Source: Cinclus cinclus
Taxonomy: Eukaryota; Chordata; Aves; Passeriformes; Cinclidae
NCBI RefSeq assembly: GCF_963662255.1
Contig: NC_085059.1
Coordinates: 4,437,034 to 4,501,033, forward strand
DNA: 64,000 nt
Direction of reading: 5' to 3'
The position numbers and the translations under genes are program-made. A model generated the notes under the pieces. It ran no database searches. It saw only the letters and a list, made by a program, of their open reading frames with translations, and was not told where the DNA came from. The first letter of the stretch is position 1. Every line of letters starts with the position of its first letter. Positions 1-7,898 of this stretch are shown piece by piece.

Positions 1-257
1 TTGCTCCTAGAAAGGGAGAGAAGACTTTCCATTCTAATCCATTGCCCAGCCCTAAGTCAACGACACAGTCAGTAGAAATAGCTGTGAAAACCCCGGCAGG
101 AACCTGCCAGAAGAGCTACAGCTGTGGAGCGGGAAGCAGCAAACTCCCACCCCCAACACTGCTTTGGACTCCTTACCAGCTAAAATATATCCCACTCCTG
201 CGACTTTTTTCCATTTTTTGTTAACCACAACTACCATCAATTTAAATCCATTGAAAA

Positions 258-475
258 CAAGATCACAGGAGGGGTTGTGTGGAAAGGAACCTTCAATCCC
301 ACCCAGTGCAAGCTTTGCCATGGCAGGGACACCTGCCACTGTCCCACGCTGCTCCAGCCTGGCCTTGGGCACTGCCAGGGATCCAGGGGCAGCCACAGCT
401 GCTCTGGGCACCCTGTGCCAGCCCTGCCCATCCTGCCAGGGAATACTTGCTGACCCATATCCCATCTGAAGCCGC
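258..475 (-). mobile_element. CR1 LINE 3' fragment, degenerate
   Basis: Read on the minus strand, this resembles the 3' untranslated end of avian CR1 LINEs. Recognisable blocks include catggcagggacacctgcca, ggccttgggcactgccaggg and ctgctctgggcaccctgtgcc. CR1 copies are usually truncated at their 5' end, as here. The fragment contains only shadow ORFs. The same fragment starts near 5011, 10383, 15130, 19911, 24614, 29399, 34583, 49468, 54210, 58952 and 63707 in the other units. It is missing from the part-unit that begins at 46362. The assignment rests on remembered family features and no alignment was run. Confidence 0.7.
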
Positions 476-692
476 TCCCAGTGCCAACAGGTGTCACTGC
501 ATGGCCTTGGGATGATGGATCAAGAGAAAGCCCCAAGCTTTGAGCAGAGTTCCCAGTGCCTGTGCTGGGGACGTGCCACCCACCTGCCCCTCAAGCACTT
601 AACTGCCTCGCAGCCAGATGGAGTGTCCAACGGCTAAAGCACTCCCAGAGGATCAAACCCTGGTCACTGCACCAATGACAAGGTCTTTATTG

Positions 693-730
693 GGAAAAGA
701 AATGTCGAAGCACAGCGACATTTCTTTTCC
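693..730. other. Perfect 15-bp hairpin, 8-nt loop
   Basis: The arms GGAAAAGAAATGTCG and CGACATTTCTTTTCC are exact reverse complements around the loop AAGCACAG. The structure recurs at the same place in every full unit, for example 5443-5480 in unit 2. Unit 3 (10815-10852) has one stem mismatch and an altered loop. It is not the histone mRNA stem-loop. Its function is unknown; it could be an RNA structure, a cruciform, or chance. Confidence 0.75.
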
Positions 731-1310
731 AAGCAGGAGACGCTGATCCTGTGCCGGCAGCGCAGGGATGCTGTTATTGCTGGTCCTCATTTCATCCCTT
801 TATCAGCTGCAGGGGCACCAGGACAGGCTGTGGTCTCCCAGGGCAGCTCTGAGTGACACTGCTGTCCCTCCCCACCAGCTGTCCCCAGCCCTGGGTGCTG
901 CCACGTGCCCCAGCCTCTGCAGCCCAAAGCACCTGGAGATCCCCCTGAGCATCAGCGATCGGGGCCGCTGCAATCAGCCTGCTGACCCAAAACCTCAAGT
1001 GCTGCCACAAGAAAAGCAGCTGATTCATTGATACCTCGGAATTTCATGTCTCAATGCAAGGACAGGAAGCACCCCTATGCCACCAAATCATTGCTAAGGG
1101 CTTGCAAGCCTCAACGCGGAGATTTCAGCGTTGGACACGCAGTCAGGGCAAGGGTAAATCCACACAGAGATGACACAGAAATTCCAAAACACACATCATG
1201 TTGTTCTTGACGCCTTTCTTGTTGGCTCAAGGGCTGTTTCCGTGGGCCACGCTTGCACAGAAAGAAAGGAAGTGCAGCTGCTGAGGAACATCTCCATGCC
1301 CTCAGCAGGT

Positions 1311-1479
1311 TTTGGTGCCTTTGCTGCAGGGCTGCTCCTGTCAGAGCCCCCTCTCTGCTGCTGACACCTTTGCTCCTGGGGACACCAGCCCAGGAACACC
1401 AGCAGGGCCCAGGGTTGGCTCAGGGGGACCCCCCTGTGCACAGGGACTCCCAGCCCCGTGGCTGTGCCAGCACCCCCAG
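1311..1479 (-). repeat. Inverted-repeat arm 1
   Basis: The reverse complement of this stretch aligns by eye to 3549-3713 with a few short gaps. Shared blocks include ctgggggtgctggcacagcc, gctgggagtccctgtgc and gcagcagagaggg. The two arms lie about 2.07 kb apart and bracket the acidic-repeat ORF and its 3'UTR. The matching arm in unit 2 is 6057-6225. I do not recognise the family; it may be an old interspersed repeat present twice in opposite orientation. Confidence 0.8.
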
Positions 1480-2215
1480 AAACACCAAATCTGGCAGCAC
1501 TTTGCTCCGCTACTCTTTCCGCACACGGAACCATCTCCTTCCTTTGCCATCCCAGGAAAATTCAACCTCTACCTCAGCCAAAGATCATTTCCTACACATG
1601 CCTGATCAGAAATGTTCTTCTGCACTTCCTCCACCAAAACCACCCCCGCATGCCCACAAGACATTCCAGGGCCATCGGGAAACCCTCCACAAACACTGCG
1701 CAGGCACCCAGGACCACGGGCTTTCCATATCTGCCATTCAGGCTCCCTGCGCTGCTCCTGGTCATTTTCTCCTCCTCTCTCCATAACTTTGGGAACCACA
1801 GAGCTCCCAGGCTTTGCCAATTCCCAAGGCCACTGCCATCCTTGAATTCTTGGACACCCCCAGGGCTGTGGACAGACACCCCTGTGTTTTCCCGCAGAAG
1901 ATGTTAAGAGCCAACAGGAAGTCACAAAGTTACGGAGGCTGCTAGATCACCTCCCCAAAAGAAAACCTGAAAAAGCTGTGGCTGCTGAGGAAGGGGAGGT
2001 GAAGCTTGTGTGGCAAGCTCAGAGCACATTCACAGTGAATGAAAGGTGGAAGAGGGAGAGTGACTCTTCCTCAGGAAGTCTACTGATGGGACAAGGGGGA
2101 ATGGGATCAAACGGAAAGACAGTTGGAAGAGATCTGATGCTGGAAAGAAGTTCTTTAATGTGAGGCTGCTTGTCCCTGACACAGGGAGCTGTGCACATGT
2201 GGGTGCCCCATCCCC

Positions 2216-2335
2216 AGCAACATCCAAGGCCACATTGGACAGGGTTGAAGTGCTGGGAGCTTGCTCAGGTTGGAACCAGATGATTTTTAGGGTCTCTTCC
2301 AAGCCAAACCACTCAAGGACTTCATGGTTCTATGG
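2216..2335 (+). mobile_element. CR1 LINE 3' terminus, degenerate
   Basis: The block ggttggaaccagatgatttt, followed by agggtctcttccaagccaaa and a tail with atggttctatgg, matches the characteristic 3' end of avian CR1 elements, here in forward orientation. Other copies lie near 6964, 12336, 17083, 21868, 26567, 31352, 36536, 46676, 51420, 56163 and 60905. With the minus-strand fragment near 258 it makes a second opposed pair inside each unit. It ends about 165 bp before the acidic-repeat ORF, so that ORF's upstream region lies partly in LINE-derived sequence. Confidence 0.75.
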
Positions 2336-2370
2336 CGTCCATCTCCAAGAGAGGAGTGGCCCTGAAGCTT

Positions 2371-2384
2371 CTGTGACATCACAG
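2371..2384. promoter_or_regulatory. Palindromic CRE-like site upstream of ORF
   Basis: CTGTGACATCACAG has 6-bp inverted arms around CA and contains TGACATCA, one base from the CREB/ATF consensus TGACGTCA. It lies about 116 bp before the ORF start and is kept in the other units I checked. No TATA box is evident nearby. A promoter role is inference only. Confidence 0.25.
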
Positions 2385-2447
2385 GGCCCAGAGTGCTGCA
2401 GGTGGAAGGTCCAGGGCCTGGAGACCAGCACAACAGACAGTTCACCT

Positions 2448-2567
2448 GCTGCCAGCACTCAGTTCTCCCCCACTCTTCGCTCTCTGCCACGGTGCCAAGA
2501 TGTTCCTGCTGCCAGTACTCGCTTGTCCCCCGCTCTTCGTTCTCTGCCTTGGTGCTGAGCTGCTCCT
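2448..2567 (+). repeat. 60-bp direct duplication over ORF start
   Basis: Two adjacent copies of a roughly 60-bp block beginning ctgctgccag overlap the ORF start, and a partial third begins near 2568 (ctgctgccggga). The hydrophobic N-terminal peptide is therefore encoded by one reading frame of a small tandem repeat. The first copy carries the upstream sequence and the second the first 20 or so codons. All array units have the same arrangement. Confidence 0.7.
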
Positions 2568-3024
2568 GCTGCCGGGACTTTTCCTGCACTTCTACTGCAC
2601 CATCAACACCAACAGCATGAGCGCTCCTGTCCCAGTGGAGGTACAGTGCCATCCCAGGGAGGGGGGCAGCCCTGACTGCCAGGGCAGGCTGCAGCCCTGT
2701 GGGGATGGATGCTGGGGACAGGGACCCCAAGTGACATTGTGCTGCCTCATGCAGACTGCCAGAGACACCATTGAGGATATGGAGGTGGATGAGCAGGATG
2801 ACACCGAGCCCATGGAAGTGGACGAATATGATGAGACTGAGCCCATGGAAGTGGATGAGCAGGATGACACCGAGCCCATGGAAGTGGACGAATATGATGA
2901 GACTGAGCCCATGGAAGTGGATGAGCAGGATGACACCGAGCCCATGGAAGTAGATGAATATGATGAGACTGAGCCCATGGACGTCGATGAGAAGGACAAA
3001 GAAGAGCCCGTGATCCTGGCATGA
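2500..3024 (+). CDS. Acidic 11-residue-repeat protein, unit 1
   Basis: This ORF of 174 codons matches no family I recognise. Residues 1-39 are strongly hydrophobic (MFLLPVLACPPLFVLCLGAE at the start), like a signal peptide or signal anchor. Residues 48-85 are Cys/Gly-rich. Residues 94 to about 160 are a tandem acidic repeat of 11 residues in two alternating forms (DEQDDTEPMEV and DEYDETEPMEV), six in all. The tail ends MDVDEKDKEEPVILA. The ATG at 2500 has A at -3. A possible 114-bp in-frame intron, 2641 (gtacag) to 2754 (catgcag), would remove codons 48-85 and leave 136 residues. Downstream lie two UGUAAAUA sites and AATAAA at 3441. The ORF is open in all twelve copies in the window, which supports coding, but recency and the repeat's own composition could also keep it open. 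The antisense strand is also open but closes in unit 12. Confidence 0.55.
   Translation: MFLLPVLACPPLFVLCLGAELLLLPGLFLHFYCTINTNSMSAPVPVEVQCHPREGGSPDCQGRLQPCGDGCWGQGPQVTLCCLMQTARDTIEDMEVDEQDDTEPMEVDEYDETEPMEVDEQDDTEPMEVDEYDETEPMEVDEQDDTEPMEVDEYDETEPMDVDEKDKEEPVILA
2641..2754 (+). other. Possible in-frame intron inside the ORF
   Basis: The donor-like gtggag|gtacag and acceptor-like ctcatgcag|actgcc are exactly 114 bp (38 codons) apart, both at phase 0, so the frame survives with or without splicing. A possible branch point, gtgac, lies 24-28 bp before the acceptor. The sites are kept in all copies; unit 3 has gtacaa at the donor. The pyrimidine tract is weak. It may simply be a coding Cys-rich segment. 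Confidence 0.3.
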
Positions 3025-3150
3025 GGATGGAGCCCCAGGAGCAGGACAACCTGATGCTCCCCTGCCCTGCCCACAGGCAGTGCCCAGCCTGGGGCGGGGC
3101 TGGCTGGCTCTCCTCAGGGACATGGTGCTCAAGGAAGTCCTGCTCTGCTG

Positions 3151-3183
3151 CTTCCTTCCTTCCTTCCTTCCTTCCTTCCCTCC
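3151..3183 (+). repeat. (CCTT)n tract, unit 1
   Basis: A short pure tetranucleotide tract of about seven repeats lies in the 3'UTR-like region. It is the main source of length difference between units. Confidence 0.95.
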
Positions 3184-3221
3184 CAGACTGACAGGGATAA
3201 TGGGCATCGATAGGGCCCCAC

Positions 3222-3229
3222 TGTAAATA
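3222..3229 (+). promoter_or_regulatory. Pumilio-type element UGUAAAUA, first
   Basis: TGTAAATA matches the Pumilio response element UGUANAUA about 200 bp after the ORF stop. The element was present in every unit I checked, including the diverged unit 2 type. In mRNA it would bind PUF-family proteins that repress or destabilise transcripts; here that is inference. Confidence 0.5.
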
Positions 3230-3362
3230 TGTTCAGCATGATCGAGGCTTTTTTTTATAGGAACAATTTGAAGATTGTTAGCCTAAAGGTCCCAGAATGT
3301 TAATCTATAGCTTCTAGATTTTTACAGTACAAGTCCCAGATTGTTAACAGTATAGTCTTCCT

Positions 3363-3370
3363 TGTAAATA
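3363..3370 (+). promoter_or_regulatory. Pumilio-type element UGUAAAUA, second
   Basis: This second perfect TGTAAATA lies 71 bp before the AATAAA, in the context cttgtaaatatgttctag. A third related stretch (agtaaatatgttc, near 3402) lacks the TGTA core. Confidence 0.5.
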
Positions 3371-3440
3371 TGTTCTAGAGACTGTTGTTGTTGTTGTTAG
3401 AAGTAAATATGTTCTTCAAATGTTTGGCTGAACTTTGTTC

Positions 3441-3446
3441 AATAAA
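3441..3446 (+). terminator. Poly(A) signal AATAAA for the acidic-repeat ORF
   Basis: Canonical hexamer 417 bp after the stop codon, followed by a second possible signal (ATTAAA, about 14 bp on) and a GT-rich stretch. Equivalents start at 8812, 13557, 18341, 23042, 27828, 33012, 37889, 47897, 52639, 57378 and 62130. The sense orientation agrees with the ORF and the UGUAAAUA sites. Confidence 0.6.
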
Positions 3447-3548
3447 TACTATTTCTTATTAAAACCTCGCCTCTCTTTGCAATTCCTTTGGGCAACGTTT
3501 GCACAGTGCTGGTTTCCACTTGCTCATGGTTCCTGGGGCTGCAGGTCC

Positions 3549-3713
3549 CTGGGGGTGCTGGCACAGCCAGCCCTGGCTGGGAGTCCCTGTGCAGGGGGGT
3601 CCCACTGAGCCAGCACTGCTGTTCCTGGAGCACAGCAGTGTCCCCGAGGGCAAAGCTGTCACCAGCAGAGAGGGAGCTCTGACAGCAGCAGGCCCTGCAG
3701 CAACGCCACCAAA
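3549..3713 (+). repeat. Inverted-repeat arm 2
   Basis: This is the partner of 1311-1479 in opposite orientation. A 126-codon ORF (3499-3879) overlaps it and is open in the other units apart from the one cut by the ERV. It has no recognisable domain and I do not call it a gene. The left end of the ERV lies at the far edge of this arm in unit 8. Confidence 0.8.
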
Positions 3714-4648
3714 GCAAAGGAAATCTCCTGACACCCTTCCTGCTGCGGCCACAGGGACTCCTGGGCAGGAGCCAGCATCAGGCACAGGGATGCAACATCC
3801 ACCTCCATGCTCTGAAGGTCACGACAGCCTTGGCAAGTCTGGGACCTGCACCCGGGCTGCTGCAGGGGCTGATGTTTAAGGCTTGCAGCCTCCAAAGCCT
3901 CTGGGCTTTGCTTCCCCCGCTGCCTTCCATTGCCCTGTGCCCAGGATCCTCACCCTGCCCGTGTTCCTGCTGCTGCCAGCAGCCCCCAGAGCCCCTCACT
4001 CCCTGAGCATCCCCATCACAGGGAGCACTGGCAAATCCCACACGCTTCACAAAGCAAACTCCCCCACAGTAAGCAAACCACTCTTTGGTCAGAGGGTGCC
4101 AAGGGGAAGCTCAGCACCAGCTGCTGTTTAAAGCATGCTTTCAAAAGTGGGTTCAGGCACTCTGGCAGTGCCTGCTGCGCAGCTGAGGCTGTGGGGACAC
4201 AGCACTGGCTCAGGCCAGCCCTCAGCCCCTCACAGCTCATGCCAAGGGCCCAGCTCACAAAGCAGTTTCACACCACTTGCTGCAGCTATTTCAAAGGCCT
4301 AAATGTCATTCGCAGGAGCCATTTAGTTGCCAACTCAGTGTCCGTGTCCTGGCAGGAGAAGCCACCAAGGGGCCTCTGCATGTGCACTCAGGGCACTTCC
4401 ACTGCCATCCCAAAGGGATCGCAAAGGACAGGGCTCTTCTTTCAGCACTGCTGAGCTCCTCACCCAGCATTGAAGTCTCAGGAAGAGACAAGAATTGAGT
4501 GCACCAGGGAAGCTGGCCTCCAAGAAAAGGCATCAATCCCACGGCCCACCCAAGCCAACGGCCTGCATGTCTGTACCTTCTCCTCCTTCTCTCTTCTCTG
4601 CTGTCACTTTGCCCCTTCTCTCTGTCCGGGACCTTGGCCTCTCAGACA

Positions 4649-4654
4649 AATAAA
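4649..4654 (+). terminator. Second AATAAA near unit end
   Basis: AATAAA in the context cagacaaataaaagatg, following a pyrimidine-rich stretch. An acceptor-like ggctcttctttcag ends at 4445 and another (cttcttccccgacag) at 4719. These could mark the end of another transcript, but no convincing ORF goes with them. The long ORFs at 3883-4498 are broken by 1-2 bp indels in units 3 and 5. Confidence 0.3.
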
Positions 4655-7247
4655 AGATGTGCATCCACACCTAGGCACGGCATAGATGTCTTACACAACT
4701 GTCCCTTCTTCCCCGACAGCTGCAAATCCTACAGCTGCCAGACCTCATCCCTTGCTCCTAGAAAGGGAGACAAGACTTTCCATTCTAATCCATTGCCCAG
4801 CCCTAAGTCAACGACACAGTCAGTAGAAATAGCTGTGAAATCCCCGGCAGGAACCTGCCAGAAGAGCTACAGCTGTGGAGGGGGAAGCAGCAAACTCCCA
4901 TCCCCACCACTGCTTTGGACTCCTTACCAGCTAAAACAGATCCAACTCCTGTGACTTTTTCCATTTTTGGTTAACCACAACTACCATCAATTTAAATCCA
5001 TTGAAAACAAGATCACAGGAGGGGTTGCGTGGAAAGGAACCTTCAATCCCACCCAGTGCAAGCTTTGCCATGGCAGGGACACCTGCCACTGTCCCACGCT
5101 GCTCCAGCCTGGCCTTGGGCACTGCCAGGGATCCAGGGGCAGCCACAGCTGCTCTGGGCACCCTGTGCCAGCCCTGCCCATCCTGCCAGGGAACACTTCC
5201 TGACCCATATCCCATCTGAAGCCGCTCCCAGTGCCAACAGGTGTCACTGCATGGCCTTGGGATGATGGATCAAGAGAAAGCCCCAAACTTTGAGCAGAGC
5301 TCCCAGTGCCTGTGCTGGGGACGTGCCACCCACCTGCCCCTCAAGCACTCAGCTGCCTCGCAGCCAGATGGAGTGTCCAACGGGTAAAGTACTCCCAGAG
5401 GATCAAACCCTGGTCACTGCACCAATGACAAGGTCTTTATTGGGAAAAGAAATGTCGAAGCACAGCGACATTTCTTTTCCAAGCAGGAGACGCTGATCCT
5501 GTGCCGGCAGCGCAGGGATGCCGTGATTGCTGGTCCTCATTTCATGCCTTTATCAGCTGCAGGGGCACCAGGACAGGCTGTGGTCTCCCAGGACAGCTCT
5601 GAGTGACACTGCTGTCCCCACCAGCTGTCCCCAGCCCTGGGTGCTGCCACGTGCCCCAGCCTCTGCAGCCCAAAGCACCTGGAGATCCCCCCGAGCATCA
5701 GCGATCAGGGCCGCTGCAATCAGCCTGCTGACCCAAAACCTCAAGTGCTGCCACAAGAAAAGCAGCTGATTCATTGATACCTCGGAATTTCATGTCTCAA
5801 TGCAAGGACAGGAAGCACCCCTATGCCACCAAATCATTGCTAAGGGCTTGCAAGCCTCAACGCGGAGATTTCAGCGTTGGACACGCAGTCAGGGCAAGGG
5901 TAAATCCACACAGAAATGACTCAGAAATTCCAAAACACACATCATGTTGTTCTTGACGCCTTTCTTGTTGGCTCAAGGGCTGTTTCTGTGGGACACGCTT
6001 GCACAGAAAGAAAGGAAGTGCAGCTGCTGAGGAACATCTCCATGCCCTCAGCAGGTTTTGGTGCCTTTGCTGCAGGGCCGCTCCTGTCAGAGCCCCCTCT
6101 CTGCTGCTGGCACCTTTGCTCTTGGGGACACCAGCCCAGGAACACCAGCAGGGCCCAGGGTTGGGTCACGGGGACCCCCCTGTGCACAGGGAATCCCAGC
6201 CCCGTGGCTGTGCCAGCACCCCCAGAAACACCAAGATCTGGCAGCACTTTGCTCCGCTGCTCTTTCCGCACACGGAACCATCTCCTTCCTTTGCCATCCC
6301 AGGAAAATTCAACCTCTACCTCAGCCAAAGATCATTTCCTACACATGCCTGATCAGAAATGTTCTTCTGCACTTCCTCCACCAAAACCACCCCCGCATGC
6401 CCACAAGACATTCCAGGGCCATCGGGAAACCCTCCACAAACACTGCGCAGGCACCCAGGACCACGGGCTTTCCATCTCTGCCATTCAGGCTCCCTGCGCT
6501 GCTCCTGGTCATTTTCTCCTCCTCTCTCCATAACTTTGGGAACCACAGAGCTCCCAGGCTTTGCCAATTCCCAAGGCCACTGCCATCCTTGACTTCTTGG
6601 ACACCCCCAGGGCTGTGGACAGACACCCCTGTGTTTTCCCGCAGAAGATGTTAAGAGCCAACAGGAAGCCACAAAGTTACTGAGGCTGCTAGATCACCTC
6701 CCCAAAAGAAAAAGCTGAAAAAGCTGTGGCTGCTGAGGAAGGGGAGGTGAAGCTTGTGTGGCAAGCTCAGAGCATATTCACAGTGAATGAAAGGTGGAAG
6801 AGGGAGGGTGACTCTTCCTCAGGAAGTCTACTGATGGGACAAGGAGGAATGGGATCAAACGGAAAGAGAGTTGGAAGAGATTTGATGCTGGAAAGAAGTT
6901 CTTTAATCTGAGGCTGCTTGTCCCTGACACAGGGAGCTGTGCACATGTGGGTGCCCCATCCCCAGCAACATCCAAGGCCACATTGGACAGGGTTGAAGTG
7001 CTGGGAGCTTGCTCAGGTTGGAACCAGATGATTTTTAGGGTCTCTTCCAAGCCAAACCACTCAAGGACTTCATGGTTCTATGGCGTCCATCTCCAAGAGA
7101 GGAGTGGCCCTGAAGCTTCTGTGACATCACAGGGCCCAGAGTGCTCCAGGTGGAAGGTCCAGGGCCTGGAGACCAGCACAACAGACAGTTCACCTGCTGC
7201 CAGCACTCAGTTCTCCCCCACTCTTCGCTCTCTGCCACGGTGCCAAG

Positions 7248-7772
7248 ATGTTCCTGCTGCCAGTACTCGCTTGTCCCCCGCTCTTCGTTCTCTGCCTTGG
7301 TGCTGAGCTGCTCCTGCTGCCGGGACTTTTCCTGCACTTCTACTGCACCATCAACACCAACAGCATGAGCGCTCCTGTCCCAGTGGAGGTACAGTGCCAT
7401 CCCAGGGAGGGGGGCAGCCCTGAGTGCCAGGGCAGGCTGCAGCCCTGTGGGGATGGATGCTGGGGAAAGGGACCCCAAGTGACATTGTGCTGCCTCATGC
7501 AGACTGCCAGAGACACCATTGAGGATATGGAGGTGGATGAGCAGGATGACACCGAGCCCATGGAAGTGGACGAATATGATGAGACTGAGCCCATGGAAGT
7601 GGATGAGCAGGATGACACCGAGCCCATGGAAGTGGACGAATATGATGAGACTGAGCCCATGGAAGTGGATGAGCAGGATGACACCGAGCCCATGGAAGTG
7701 GATGAATATGATGAGACTGAGCCCATGGACGTCGATGAGAAGGACAAGGAAGAGCCCGTGATCCTGGCATGA
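7248..7772 (+). CDS. Acidic 11-residue-repeat protein, unit 2
   Basis: 174 codons with six 11-residue acidic repeats. It differs from the unit 1 product only in the Cys-rich segment (Asp to Glu in SPECQ, Gln to Lys in GKG). The hydrophobic start and the C-terminal tail are the same. Its 3'UTR would include the 660-bp CCTT tract, which places AATAAA (8812) more than 1 kb after the stop. Confidence 0.55.
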   Translation: MFLLPVLACPPLFVLCLGAELLLLPGLFLHFYCTINTNSMSAPVPVEVQCHPREGGSPECQGRLQPCGDGCWGKGPQVTLCCLMQTARDTIEDMEVDEQDDTEPMEVDEYDETEPMEVDEQDDTEPMEVDEYDETEPMEVDEQDDTEPMEVDEYDETEPMDVDEKDKEEPVILA

Positions 7773-7898
7773 GGATGGAGCCCCAGGAGCAGGAAAACCT
7801 GATGCTCCCCTGTCCTGCCCACAGGCAGTGCCCAGCCTGGGGCGGGGCTGGCTGGCTCTCCTCAGGGACATGGTGCTCAAGGAAGTCCTGCTCTGCTG

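Larger units (their letters stand above)
1..4751 (+). repeat. Macrosatellite unit 1 (reference unit)
   Basis: This is the reference unit. Unit boundaries are set arbitrarily at the motif ttgctcctagaaaggga, which recurs about every 4.75 kb. Parts in order: minus-strand CR1 fragment (about 258-475), hairpin (693-730), inverted-repeat arm 1 (1311-1479), plus-strand CR1 3' end (about 2216-2335), 60-bp direct duplication (about 2448-2567), acidic-repeat ORF (2500-3024), CCTT tract (3151-3183), 3'UTR-like region with two UGUAAAUA sites and AATAAA (3222-3446), and arm 2 (3549-3713). I see no gene in 731-1310, 1480-2215 or 3714-4751; these hold only short ORFs that shift frame between units. The donor-like gtaaag found near position 634 of other units is gctaaag here. 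The unit also lacks one A near 1962 compared with the other copies. Confidence 0.95.

Noticed and set aside
52..536. Minus- and plus-strand ORFs of 64-137 codons in the first 0.5 kb of each unit
   Set aside because: They lie in a CR1 3' untranslated fragment and its flanks.
1253..1907. Overlapping ORFs of 77-205 codons on both strands across arm 1 and the region to 1900
   Set aside because: Several frames are open at once, their lengths and joins change between units (for example 1-bp differences near 1490), and no domain is visible.
2791..2990. MEVD repeated in the acidic block as possible caspase (DEVD-like) cut sites
   Set aside because: The P4 residue is Met and not Asp, and short acidic motifs are expected by chance in such a repeat.
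2755..2990. Short direct repeats considered as a CRISPR-like array
   Set aside because: The 33/66-bp repeats are contiguous with no unique spacers, they encode protein, and the genome is eukaryotic.
3091..3100. GC box ggggcggggc 3' of the ORF as a promoter
   Set aside because: It lies inside the presumed 3'UTR, has no associated start site, and is mutated in unit 10.
2287..3207. Long antisense ORF (about 280-510 codons) opposite the acidic-repeat ORF in most units
   Set aside because: It is the mirror of the sense repeat and runs on through CR1 and CCTT sequence. In unit 12 the sense change to TTA (61639) creates an antisense stop without harming the sense frame.
3499..3879. 126-codon ORF over arm 2, open in nearly all units
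   Set aside because: It overlaps an inverted repeat, has no domain or start context, and GC-rich sequence with low divergence can stay open by chance. RNA data could reopen the question.
3883..4498. ORFs of 82-251 codons downstream of inverted-repeat arm 2
   Set aside because: A 2-bp insertion in unit 3, a 1-bp insertion in unit 5 and a stop change in unit 2 alter the frames, so there is no conserved product.
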